13,008 nt of DNA from Bacillota bacterium (lineage in GTDB: Bacteria; Bacillota; Clostridia; Lachnospirales; Lachnospiraceae): contig JAEZUR010000199.1 in assembly GCA_023420935.1 (NCBI GenBank), positions 1 to 13,008 of the forward strand, given 5' to 3'. A program made the position numbers and the translations under genes. The number at the start of each line of letters is the position of its first letter. The first letter of the stretch is position 1. The notes under the pieces are model-generated. The model saw only the letters and a list, made by a program, of their open reading frames with translations. It was not told the origin of the DNA and did no database searches. Positions 1 to 6,929 of this stretch are shown here, one piece after another.

Positions 1-783
1 GGTGATGGTGTAAATGATGCACCAGCACTCAAGGCCTCTGATATTGGTTGTGCTATGGGTATAACTGGTACGGATGTTGCAAAAGGCGCTGCGGATATGA
101 CACTGACTGATGATAACTTTGCAACAATTGTAGAAGCAGTGAAAGAGGGAAGAGGAATCTATGACAATATCAAGAAAACAGTAGGATTCTTACTTGGCAC
201 GAATATAGGTGAAGTATTTACTGTGTTCTTTGCAATGTTACTATGGAGAGAATCTCCGCTTTTATCCATGCAATTGTTATGGATTAACTTAGTAACAGAT
301 AGTTTGCCAGCAATAGCGCTTGGAATGGAAGATGTGGAAGAAGATGCTATGAGCAGAAAACCAAGACCTAAGAAAGAAAGCATCTTTGCTCATGGTCTAG
401 GAATCAGAGTATTTCTACAAGGTCTTATGTTTTCTATTATCTGTTTAATAGGCTTCCATCTGGGTTGGCGAGCAACAGGGCAAATTGAAGGTGGAAGAAC
501 AGTAACATTTTTTGTTTTATCTTTGGCACAGGTCGTTCATGCATTTAATATGCGTTCCGATCGTTCCTTGTTTAAAGTCGGTCCGTTTACGAATCATGCA
601 TTAAATAAGGCTGCATTGGTTTCCATTTTACTAATAGCAGTGGTTGTATTTGTGCCACCAATTACTACTGTGTTTGGTCTAATTCAGTTACCAACGTATC
701 TGTATCTCATTGCTATTGCATTATCCTTTGTTTCTGTTGTGGTTTTAGAGCTTGCGAAAGCGTTTGGTTTCGTAAAGAGCTAA
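1..783 (+). CDS. P-type calcium-transporting ATPase, C-terminal part (5' truncated)
   Basis: This is the last 260 residues of a P2-type cation pump, open at the left window edge, that would export Ca2+ from the cytoplasm using ATP. The fragment opens on the hinge motif GDGVNDAPAL (residues 1-10 of the fragment), which coordinates Mg2+ in the P domain. Five or six hydrophobic segments follow, matching M5-M10 of the family. M5 carries TNIGE (N68, E71) and M6 carries NLVTD (N96, D100), which match the Ca2+ site II ligands of SERCA-type pumps. In M8 the position matching SERCA Glu908 appears to be Gln177, so a single transported Ca2+ is likely, as in PMR1-like and PMCA-like pumps. The phosphorylation site DKTG and the N domain lie outside the window. 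The gene meets tmcAL tail to tail with no spacer. The Ca2+-pump call is firm at family level; specificity is inferred. Confidence 0.93.
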   Translation, partial: GDGVNDAPALKASDIGCAMGITGTDVAKGAADMTLTDDNFATIVEAVKEGRGIYDNIKKTVGFLLGTNIGEVFTVFFAMLLWRESPLLSMQLLWINLVTDSLPAIALGMEDVEEDAMSRKPRPKKESIFAHGLGIRVFLQGLMFSIICLIGFHLGWRATGQIEGGRTVTFFVLSLAQVVHAFNMRSDRSLFKVGPFTNHALNKAALVSILLIAVVVFVPPITTVFGLIQLPTYLYLIAIALSFVSVVVLELAKAFGFVKS

Positions 784-2013
784 CTAATCCAAAACGATAC
801 CATGTTGGTAATCATTTGCAATAGACGTTCCAAATTTAGAATATACAATGCGATTATATACATTAGCAGCTTGGATATCTTGTTGTAACATGAAAAGTCC
901 AGCCGAATCAAGATGATTTTTAGCATCAGCAACCTTTGTTATAATAGGAAATTGAGGTTCTATGGTTGAATTTCGAATGATTTGGCTGGCTTGTTTTTTT
1001 AATCCAAGCACACGTATATAAGGAGCTACTGTACCAGCAGGGTACGCTTTGATATTCAATAGAATATGAAGGAATGCACGATTAATTCTAGTTAATGTAT
1101 ACTGCTTTGATTTTAAAAGTAATGCAAAGTCAGTAAAATTAGTATAGTTAGGAAGTAAATTCATGATGCGTTTGGCTAGATCTTCTGAAATATCTGCATA
1201 ACTTGTCAGTGTTTCTATTTCTTCTTGCAATAATTTGTAGTATAATAAGTCAGAACAGTCATTTTCAACGATTGGGAATGATAGTAATTCTGAGCTTTTT
1301 AAAATAGAATAGATACGATCAGGTATGCTTGGTTTTAACTTATTAAGGTCATGCCAAGTTTCATAAGATGCGCGTAAGGAAGTAGCAGAACTGATACCAG
1401 TTTCATCTAGTTCTTTATCATGATATTGATTGGACTTGCGTGTTATGGTATATGGTATCATGGGACTGTTCAATTTTATGAGTGCCTTGATATACTCAAT
1501 TCCAAGTATGTTATTGGAGGAAGATAATATATCTGGTGTGTAGTGCTCGTCTGACGAGTGAAAATGCTTCATCATTGCGTGCATTCTTGCAGCGGGATAG
1601 GTATTTCCGGACTTTAACGATGTAGTTAAGGTTTCTTTAAAATCGACTGGTTCGTCTAGTAAGAAATCTGCTATTTGAGACAAGATTGGAATAGACCCAC
1701 ACTCACTTCCAAAACAAATACTGTCAACAAATCCTAAATGATGAAGGATTGACACAGCTCCATGGGCAAAAAATTCAGCACTGCCTGTAGCAAAACAGAC
1801 TGGCAGTTCGAGTACTAAATCTGCGCCACAGGCAAGTGCCATTTTGGCGCGCGTATATTTATCCGTTATGGCAGGGGTACCCCTTTGGACAAAATTTCCA
1901 CTCATTACAACTACTACATAATCAGCACCAGTCAGTTCTTTTGATTGGTTGATATGATATAAATGTCCATTATGAAAAGGATTATATTCTGTAATTAATC
2001 CGACAACTTTCAT
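784..2013 (-). CDS. tmcAL: tRNA(Met) cytidine acetate ligase TmcAL (YlbM family)
   Basis: The family makes N4-acetylcytidine at wobble position C34 of elongator tRNA-Met, activating free acetate with ATP; it acts in the cytoplasm. The 409-residue product has the nucleotidyltransferase signature EYNPFHNGH (residues 9-17, HxGH-type H14 and H17), then SGNFVQRGTPAI (38-49), the segment ending in DLVLELPV (65-72), FGSECG (101-106), SNNILGIEYIKAL (166-178) and ISSATSLR (207-214). Length agrees with the Bacillus enzyme, at about 415 residues. I chose the ATG at 2013 over upstream in-frame starts (2025, 2055) because MKVVGLITEYNPFH is the family N-terminus and GGGAG sits 5 bases before it. It is divergent from the carboxypeptidase gene and has its own promoter with a perfect TATAAT. 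In Bacillus, ylbM also sits beside the DUF177-rpmF pair; here the pair is about 5 kb away with pta-ackA between. Confidence 0.95.
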   Translation of the reverse strand: MKVVGLITEYNPFHNGHLYHINQSKELTGADYVVVVMSGNFVQRGTPAITDKYTRAKMALACGADLVLELPVCFATGSAEFFAHGAVSILHHLGFVDSICFGSECGSIPILSQIADFLLDEPVDFKETLTTSLKSGNTYPAARMHAMMKHFHSSDEHYTPDILSSSNNILGIEYIKALIKLNSPMIPYTITRKSNQYHDKELDETGISSATSLRASYETWHDLNKLKPSIPDRIYSILKSSELLSFPIVENDCSDLLYYKLLQEEIETLTSYADISEDLAKRIMNLLPNYTNFTDFALLLKSKQYTLTRINRAFLHILLNIKAYPAGTVAPYIRVLGLKKQASQIIRNSTIEPQFPIITKVADAKNHLDSAGLFMLQQDIQAANVYNRIVYSKFGTSIANDYQHGIVLD

Positions 2014-2066
2014 TAATTCTCCCATCTGCCTGATACATCTTACAGGCGAAAACAATATTATGTTAT

Positions 2067-2095
2067 ATTATAGCCCGTTAATCAACGGATAACAA
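2067..2095 (-). promoter_or_regulatory. Sigma-A promoter for tmcAL with dyad in the spacer
   Basis: Read on the minus strand, TTGTTA (2095-2090) and TATAAT (2072-2067) are separated by exactly 17 bases. The -10 is perfect and the -35 matches 4 of 6. Transcription would begin near 2060, giving a leader of roughly 47 bases before the tmcAL ATG. The spacer contains the dyad CCGTT-AATC-AACGG (2075-2088), placed where a repressor could block RNA polymerase. No equally clear promoter is visible for the divergent carboxypeptidase gene. Confidence 0.72.
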
Positions 2096-2131
2096 GAATA
2101 GATTAAATAAATCAAGGAGAGAGAAACTATT

Positions 2132-3484
2132 ATGAACACAAAATTAGTAAAAAAGATTTCGCTTATTTTAATCTTCACTTTATTGTCAACGGTCATCCCT
2201 TGGAATACAGTAAAAGCGGAGTCACAAGTTCCAGAAGTGAGTGCCCATGCATATGTTGTAATGGATGCAAATTCAGGAGAGGTTTTATATTCAGAACATG
2301 AAACGAATAAGATATATCCTGCAAGTACCGTAAAGTTAATGACAGCAATCGTCGCCATGGAGCAAAGTTCATTAACGAAAAAAATAACAACGAAACAGTC
2401 TGTTCTAAAGGAATTGCCAAGTGATGCTTCTGTCATTGGTTTAAAGCCAAATAAGACTTATACCTTAAATCAACTATTGCAGATGACATTAATTGTGTCA
2501 GCGGCAGATGCAGCCAATACAATCGCTGCAGGTGTGAGTGGTTCTACAAAGAAATTTGTGAAAAAAATGAATGCGAAGGCTGAAGAGTTAGGAATGTACG
2601 GTACTAGTTTTGATAATGCCGTCGGACTTGATATTGGTAATGGATATAAAAATACATACACAACGGCAGAAGATTTTGCGATTCTTACTCGCTATGCTAT
2701 GTCTAAGCCAACACTACGTGATATTGTAGCAATGAAAACATATAAAGTTCCAACCAGTATAAAAAAATCAGGTGGTAAATTAAAAAGTACGAATCTTTTT
2801 TATAGTACAGCAGACTACAGTAAAGATCGTTATACCATTATAGGCTCAAAAACAGGAAGTACCAATGCAGCTGGCTCGGTGTTAATAGCAACAGCCAGAG
2901 ACCAAGAAAATCATGAAATTATTTGTGCATTTTTCGGGAATGTAAATCGTACAACAACCTATCAAGATATTCGAAAACTGATAGATTTTACATTTAATCA
3001 ATATGATAATCAGCTTATAAGTTTAAGCCAAGGTTTTTATGATGTTCGTTATCGTGATTCGGAGCAGACTATTTTAAAGTATTGTAACGAAGGGCTTATC
3101 TTTGGTAATGAAGACGGTTCATTTTCTCCGGAATCTAAAATAAATCAGAAGGATTTTGTAGATACTGTTAATGGGATTGCAAAAACTAATTTAATTGCAA
3201 GTTCTGAAACAAAAAATATAAAGGTAGTTGAGTTTGCCGATATGCTAATGAGTGCATACCCAATAGAAGTATCGGATGAAATATACGCAGAATATGCTGA
3301 TAAATTTACTAGTGCAACAACGTTATCGGAAGAGAATAAAAAGAATTTATCCGCTCTTTATCATGCTGGGATTTTACCGAAAAATTATGAGTATAAAGCA
3401 GATTCTTATATAACAAAAGAAGATATGGTTTTAATCGCAGATAAGTTAATTGCTTATGTAGATACAAAGGTTATAAATAATTAA
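2132..3484 (+). CDS. Secreted D-alanyl-D-alanine carboxypeptidase (PBP5-type, peptidase S11) with SLH-like C-terminus
   Basis: This 450-residue exported protein would trim the terminal D-Ala from peptidoglycan stem peptides outside the membrane. A signal peptide covers residues 1-29 (basic MNTKLVKK, hydrophobic core, cleavage probably after VKA). The S11 domain spans about 35-290 and has S65-T-V-K68 (SxxK) and K240-T-G (KTG). The expected SxN motif reads S123-A-A125, so the catalytic-region Asn is absent. The C-terminal half does not resemble the usual PBP5 C-terminal beta domain. Residues about 312-350 (ILKYCNEGLIFGNEDGSFSPES and following) resemble an SLH repeat, and about 405-442 (ALYHAGILPKN, then ITKEDMVLIADKLI) a degenerate second one, suggesting attachment to a secondary wall polymer. 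AAGGAGA lies 11 bases before the ATG. DegV follows after 60 bases. The fold is secure; activity is less certain because of SAA. Confidence 0.9.
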   Translation: MNTKLVKKISLILIFTLLSTVIPWNTVKAESQVPEVSAHAYVVMDANSGEVLYSEHETNKIYPASTVKLMTAIVAMEQSSLTKKITTKQSVLKELPSDASVIGLKPNKTYTLNQLLQMTLIVSAADAANTIAAGVSGSTKKFVKKMNAKAEELGMYGTSFDNAVGLDIGNGYKNTYTTAEDFAILTRYAMSKPTLRDIVAMKTYKVPTSIKKSGGKLKSTNLFYSTADYSKDRYTIIGSKTGSTNAAGSVLIATARDQENHEIICAFFGNVNRTTTYQDIRKLIDFTFNQYDNQLISLSQGFYDVRYRDSEQTILKYCNEGLIFGNEDGSFSPESKINQKDFVDTVNGIAKTNLIASSETKNIKVVEFADMLMSAYPIEVSDEIYAEYADKFTSATTLSEENKKNLSALYHAGILPKNYEYKADSYITKEDMVLIADKLIAYVDTKVINN

Positions 3485-3544
3485 TTTTTAATTTAAATAA
3501 AAAGGGTTAATTAATAAATATATGTGATTTAGGGAGGGTAAACT

Positions 3545-4414
3545 ATGAGTTATGTAATTATAACTGATTCAGCTGCTAATTTATCAGAGGAAATGATTGA
3601 ACACTATGGGATTCAGATCCTATCACTTTCCTTTCTTGTGGATGGAGAAGAGTTCTATGGATATGTAAAAGGTAAGACCACTGATTTATCTCAATTTTAT
3701 GCGATGATGCGAGATAAAAAAGATATTAAAACATCACTAGTTAATGTGGATGATGCCACTTCTTTATGTAGTGTTATTTTGGAAGCAGGAATGGATCTAC
3801 TCTATATCGGATTTTCATCAGGTCTTAGCGGAACTTATCAGGCAGTATCATTAGCATTAGAGGAATTAAAAGAAAAATATCCAGAGCGCAATATATATTC
3901 GGTAGATTCTCTGTCGGCTGCGTTAGGTGAAGGACTTTTAGTACGGTACGCAGCGGATTTAAAAGAAGAGGGTAAGTCCATCGAAGAAGTTTATAAATGG
4001 GTTCTAGAAAATAGATTAAATCTATGTCATTGGTTTACCGTGGATGATCTATTTTTCCTAAAAAGAGGTGGAAGAGTATCTGCGACATCAGCAGTCTTAG
4101 GAACTGCGCTAAGTATTAAACCAGTAATGCATGTAGATGATGAAGGTCACCTTATCGTAATGGAAAAAGCGAGAGGCAGAAAGAAAGCACTAGATGCACT
4201 CGTTGCACACATGGAAGAAACGGTAACAAACCCAAAAGATCAAATTGTATACATTAGCCATGGGGATTGCTTGGAAGATGCGGAATATGTAGCCCGTATG
4301 GTAAAAGAAAAGTTACAAGTGAAAGAAGTTATGGTTCGTATTCTTGACCCCGTGATCGGAGCACACTCAGGTCCAGGTACAGTGGCTTTATTCTTTGTTG
4401 GAAGTAAAAGGTAA
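3545..4414 (+). CDS. DegV family fatty-acid-binding protein (FakB-like)
   Basis: The 289-residue product matches DegV proteins along its length. Known members bind one long-chain fatty acid and, as FakB, present it to the kinase FakA, which makes acyl-phosphate for phospholipid synthesis. Visible motifs are VIITDSAANLS at the N-terminus, T63-S64 and FSSGLSGTYQA (90-100), which in solved structures contact the carboxylate, YSVDSLSAALGEG (118-130), FLKRGGRVS (171-179) and the C-terminal IGAHSGPGTVALFFVG (271-286). There is no signal peptide, so it is cytoplasmic. The ATG has AGGGAGG 7 bases upstream. It probably shares a transcript with the carboxypeptidase gene, since the 60-base gap has neither a clear promoter nor a GC-containing terminator. 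No fakA-like kinase gene is in the window, so the partner is unknown. Family call very sure; ligand inferred. Confidence 0.93.
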   Translation: MSYVIITDSAANLSEEMIEHYGIQILSLSFLVDGEEFYGYVKGKTTDLSQFYAMMRDKKDIKTSLVNVDDATSLCSVILEAGMDLLYIGFSSGLSGTYQAVSLALEELKEKYPERNIYSVDSLSAALGEGLLVRYAADLKEEGKSIEEVYKWVLENRLNLCHWFTVDDLFFLKRGGRVSATSAVLGTALSIKPVMHVDDEGHLIVMEKARGRKKALDALVAHMEETVTNPKDQIVYISHGDCLEDAEYVARMVKEKLQVKEVMVRILDPVIGAHSGPGTVALFFVGSKR

Positions 4415-4428
4415 TATATCAATTGATT

Positions 4429-4448
4429 CTAAATTGTACTTAATTTAG
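4429..4448. repeat. Perfect inverted repeat CTAAATT-N6-AATTTAG upstream of the pta promoter
   Basis: Two 7-base arms are perfect reverse complements around a 6-base centre (GTACTT). The dyad ends 23 bases before the pta -35 box. A second overlapping dyad, GTACT-N6-AGTAC (4436-4451), shares part of it. It is AT-rich with no T tract behind it, so it is a poor intrinsic terminator for degV and a better candidate for a protein-binding site at the pta promoter. No known regulator motif was recognised. Confidence 0.45.
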
Positions 4449-4471
4449 TACGTGCAATTACGAAAATCATC

Positions 4472-4500
4472 TTGTACACAAGAATTAAAAGGTTTATAAT
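4472..4500 (+). promoter_or_regulatory. Sigma-A promoter for pta-ackA
   Basis: TTGTAC (4472-4477) and a perfect TATAAT (4495-4500) are spaced by 17 bases. The -35 is weak (TTG conserved only) and the -10 is ideal. Transcription would start near 4507, leaving a leader of about 72 bases before the pta start. The leader has no strong hairpin; a CCCCTT run at 4525-4530 could pair weakly with the AAGG of the ribosome binding site, but this is not convincing as a riboswitch. Confidence 0.7.
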
Positions 4501-4564
4501 TAACTCTATGTGAAAACAAATGGGTATAGGCTCCCCTTGAAAAACCTAAATAAACTAACTACAT

Positions 4565-4581
4565 AAGGAGAATGTGTCGTG
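4565..4581 (+). promoter_or_regulatory. Ribosome binding site fixing a GTG start for pta
   Basis: AAGGAG (4565-4570) precedes the GTG at 4579 by 8 bases. The nearby ATG at 4572 and GTG at 4574 are out of frame with the Pta protein, so GTG at 4579, giving MEFIDIIKERAKKNKK, is the supported start. Confidence 0.8.
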
Positions 4582-5574
4582 GAATTTATTGACATAATCA
4601 AAGAAAGAGCAAAAAAGAACAAAAAGACAATTGTTTTACCAGAAACAGAAGATATTAGAACCTTAGAAGCTGCTGCTAAAATTCTAGAAGAAGATATAGC
4701 TAATTTAATTTTAGTAGGAAATAAGGAAGAAATTTTAAAGGTAGCTGGTAATCTTGATATTTCTAAAGCAACTGTAATTGACCCAGCAAATACTGAAAAA
4801 TTAAACGGCTATGTGGATTTATTAGTAGAATTAAGAAAAGATAAAGGTATGACTGCTGAAAAAGCAACAGAACTTTTAACAAAAGATTACCTTACATTTG
4901 GCGTAACTTTAGTAAAAGCTGGCGATGCAGATGGTATGGTAGCTGGTGCTTCTCATGCGACTGCAGATGTACTTAGACCTTCTCTTCAAATCTTAAAAAC
5001 TGCACCAGGAACAAGATTAGTATCTTCTTTCTTCGTAATGGTGGTTCCGAACTGCGAATATGGATCAGATGGTATCTTTATTTTCTCAGATGCTGGATTA
5101 TGTCAGAATCCAAATGCGGAAGAGCTTGCTGCAATTGCCGGTTCCTCTGCAAAGAGTTTTGAATTATTAGTTGAAAAAGAAGCTGTTGTTGCGTTGTTAT
5201 CTCATTCAACAAAGGGAAGCGCTAAACATGCGGATGTTGATAAAGTAGTAGAAGCAACTCGAATTGCGAAAGAAACATACCCTAGCATTAAATTAGATGG
5301 AGAATTCCAATTAGATGCTGCGATTGTTCCAAGCGTTGGACAATCTAAAGCTCCTGGTAGTGAAATTGCAGGTAATGCTAATGTATTGATTTTCCCTGAC
5401 TTAGATGCAGGAAATATTGGATATAAATTAGTACAACGTTTAGCAAAGGCAGAAGCTTATGGCCCAATTACTCAAGGTATTGCAAGACCAGTAAATGATT
5501 TATCTAGAGGTTGCAGCAGTGAAGATATCGTGGGTGTTATTGCGATTACTGCAGTTCAGGCTAGTGTAAATTAA
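4579..5574 (+). CDS. pta: Phosphate acetyltransferase
   Basis: The enzyme converts acetyl-CoA and phosphate to acetyl phosphate and CoA, the first step of acetate formation in fermentation; it is cytoplasmic. The 331-residue length is that of the short Pta class, without the N-terminal regulatory domains of the enterobacterial enzyme. Family landmarks are KKTIVLPETEDIRTL (15-29), DADGMVAGASHATADVLRP (116-134), the region LLSHSTKGSAKH (207-218), SVGQSKAPGSEIAGNANVLIFP and NIGYKLVQRLAKAEAYGPI in the C-terminal third, and GIARPVNDLSRGCS near the end. It starts with GTG and is followed after 80 bases by ackA. The two are almost certainly co-transcribed from the 4472-4500 promoter. A phosphate butyryltransferase is the related alternative, but the adjacent acetate kinase and these motifs favour Pta. 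Confidence 0.97.
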   Translation: MEFIDIIKERAKKNKKTIVLPETEDIRTLEAAAKILEEDIANLILVGNKEEILKVAGNLDISKATVIDPANTEKLNGYVDLLVELRKDKGMTAEKATELLTKDYLTFGVTLVKAGDADGMVAGASHATADVLRPSLQILKTAPGTRLVSSFFVMVVPNCEYGSDGIFIFSDAGLCQNPNAEELAAIAGSSAKSFELLVEKEAVVALLSHSTKGSAKHADVDKVVEATRIAKETYPSIKLDGEFQLDAAIVPSVGQSKAPGSEIAGNANVLIFPDLDAGNIGYKLVQRLAKAEAYGPITQGIARPVNDLSRGCSSEDIVGVIAITAVQASVN

Positions 5575-5584
5575 TAAAATGCCA

Positions 5585-5606
5585 TATCTTGGTTATAATT
5601 AAGATA
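5585..5606. repeat. Small inverted repeat in the pta-ackA spacer
   Basis: TATCTT (5585-5590) and AAGATA (5601-5606) are perfect complements around a 10-base loop containing TATAAT (5594-5599). TTAATA at 5571-5576 lies 17 bases before that TATAAT, so a weak internal ackA promoter bracketed by a dyad is possible. In an 80-base, AT-rich spacer this could be chance. The hairpin alone is too weak to terminate. Confidence 0.3.
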
Positions 5607-5654
5607 CAAAAGCGTAAATAAAAGTACTTTTTAAATAGAAAAGGAGATTAAAAA

Positions 5655-6845
5655 ATGAATGTATTAGTTATTAATTGTGGTAGTTCTTCATTAAAATATC
5701 AATTAATTGATTCTGTATCTGAAAAAGCTTTAGCGTTAGGTATTTGCGAAAGAATAGGTATTGATGGAAGATTAAAACATACTCCAAATGGTGGAGAGAA
5801 AATTTTACTTGAAACACCAATGGAAACTCATGAATCAGCAATCCGTAATGTATTAGATGCGTTAACAAACAGTGAATATGGTGTAATTAAATCATTAGAT
5901 GAAATTAATGCAATTGGACATCGTGTTGTACATGGTGGTGAGAAATTTGCTTCTTCCGTTATTATTACAGATGAAGTAATCAAAGCTGTGGAGGAATGTA
6001 ATGAATTAGCTCCATTACACAATCCTGCAAACTTAATTGGTATTAATGCATGTAAATCAATTATGCCTAATACACCAATGGTAGCAGTGTTTGATACGGC
6101 ATTTCATCAGACAATGGATGAGACAGCTTATCTTTATGGTCTTCCTTACGAATATTATGAAAAGTACAAAATTAGAAAATATGGTTTCCACGGAACAAGT
6201 CATAGCTTTGTATCCAAGAGACTTGCTGATATTACTGGCTTAGACATTAACAACTCTAAAATTATTGTATGTCATTTAGGTAATGGTGCTAGTATAACAG
6301 CAGTGAAAAATGGGAAATCTGTAGATACAAGTATGGGACTTACTCCATTAGAAGGCTTAATCATGGGAACTAGATGTGGAGACATTGATCCAGCTATTAT
6401 CGAATTTATTGCACATAAACAACATAGTACAATCGAAGAAGTTATTGATGTATTAAATAAAAAATCCGGTGTATTTGGTTTATCCGGTGGTGTATCTAGT
6501 GACTTTAGAGATCTTCACATCGCTTCAGATGAAGGAAATATGAAGACAAAATTAGCAGTATCTGTATTCTGTTATCGTGTTGCAAAATACATTGGTTCTT
6601 ATACCGCAGCAATGAACGGTGTAGATGCTATCGCATTTACTGCAGGACTTGGTGAAAATGATGAAATCGTAAGAGAAAAAGTTATGTCTTACTTAGGATA
6701 CTTAGGAATTCAGTTAAATGAAAAGAATAATTTAACTAGAAGTACAGAAATTAAGATTTCAACAGATGATTCTAGAGTACAGGTTTATGTTGTTCCAACC
6801 AATGAAGAATTAGCAATTGCAAGAGAAACAGTTGAATTGGTTTAG
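5655..6845 (+). CDS. ackA: Acetate kinase
   Basis: AckA transfers phosphate from acetyl phosphate to ADP, yielding acetate and ATP. With Pta it gives substrate-level ATP in the cytoplasm. The 396-residue product is full length and belongs to the ASKHA fold. Recognisable sites are N7 and SSSLK (10-14) in the phosphate-1 loop, GHRVVHGG (88-95, R90), FDTAFH (146-151, D147), KYGFHGTSH (175-183, H179), HLGNGAS (207-213), the segment ending in MGTRCGDIDPA (R240), TAGLGEND (329-336) and PTNEE (381-385, E384). These correspond to the Asn7, Arg91, Asp148, His180, Arg241 and Glu384 active-site residues described for the Methanosarcina enzyme. AAGGAG lies 8 bases before the ATG. No GC-containing terminator follows; the next gene has its own consensus promoter. 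Confidence 0.98.
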   Translation: MNVLVINCGSSSLKYQLIDSVSEKALALGICERIGIDGRLKHTPNGGEKILLETPMETHESAIRNVLDALTNSEYGVIKSLDEINAIGHRVVHGGEKFASSVIITDEVIKAVEECNELAPLHNPANLIGINACKSIMPNTPMVAVFDTAFHQTMDETAYLYGLPYEYYEKYKIRKYGFHGTSHSFVSKRLADITGLDINNSKIIVCHLGNGASITAVKNGKSVDTSMGLTPLEGLIMGTRCGDIDPAIIEFIAHKQHSTIEEVIDVLNKKSGVFGLSGGVSSDFRDLHIASDEGNMKTKLAVSVFCYRVAKYIGSYTAAMNGVDAIAFTAGLGENDEIVREKVMSYLGYLGIQLNEKNNLTRSTEIKISTDDSRVQVYVVPTNEELAIARETVELV

Positions 6846-6872
6846 AAAACGTCAATAAAAATAAAAAATTCG

Positions 6873-6901
6873 TTGACAAAGTTTAACTTAGTCGCTATAA
6901 T
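6873..6901 (+). promoter_or_regulatory. Perfect consensus sigma-A promoter for DUF177-rpmF
   Basis: TTGACA (6873-6878), 17 bases, TATAAT (6896-6901): both hexamers and the spacing are exact consensus. This predicts strong constitutive or growth-rate-linked transcription, fitting a ribosomal protein operon. The predicted transcription start near 6908 also rules out the in-frame GTG at 6909 as a translation start. Confidence 0.92.
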
Positions 6902-6914
6902 ATAACAAGTGTGC

Positions 6915-6929
6915 AGGGAGATTACTATG
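6915..6929 (+). promoter_or_regulatory. Ribosome binding site deciding the DUF177 start
   Basis: AGGGAG (6915-6920) is 6 bases before the ATG at 6927. An in-frame GTG at 6909 would lie at or next to the predicted transcription start and would put this AGGGAG inside the coding region, so it is rejected as the start. Confidence 0.85.

Noticed and set aside
2068..2436. Minus-strand reading frame opposite the start of the carboxypeptidase gene
   Set aside because: It lies antisense to a gene with a signal peptide, S11 motifs and a strong ribosome binding site; its translation shows no recognisable domain.
3485..3503. AT-only near-palindrome just after the carboxypeptidase stop
   Set aside because: TTTTTA...TAAAAA has no GC pairs and would make a very unstable hairpin; not called as a terminator in such an AT-rich gap.
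4522..4570. Possible ribosome-binding-site-sequestering structure in the pta leader
   Set aside because: Only CCTT against AAGG pairs cleanly across a loop of over 30 bases; no riboswitch-like conserved core is visible.
6851..6877. GTCAA...TTGAC inverted repeat overlapping the -35 of the DUF177 promoter
   Set aside because: Only 5 bp with a 17-base loop, and one arm is simply the consensus -35; likely chance.
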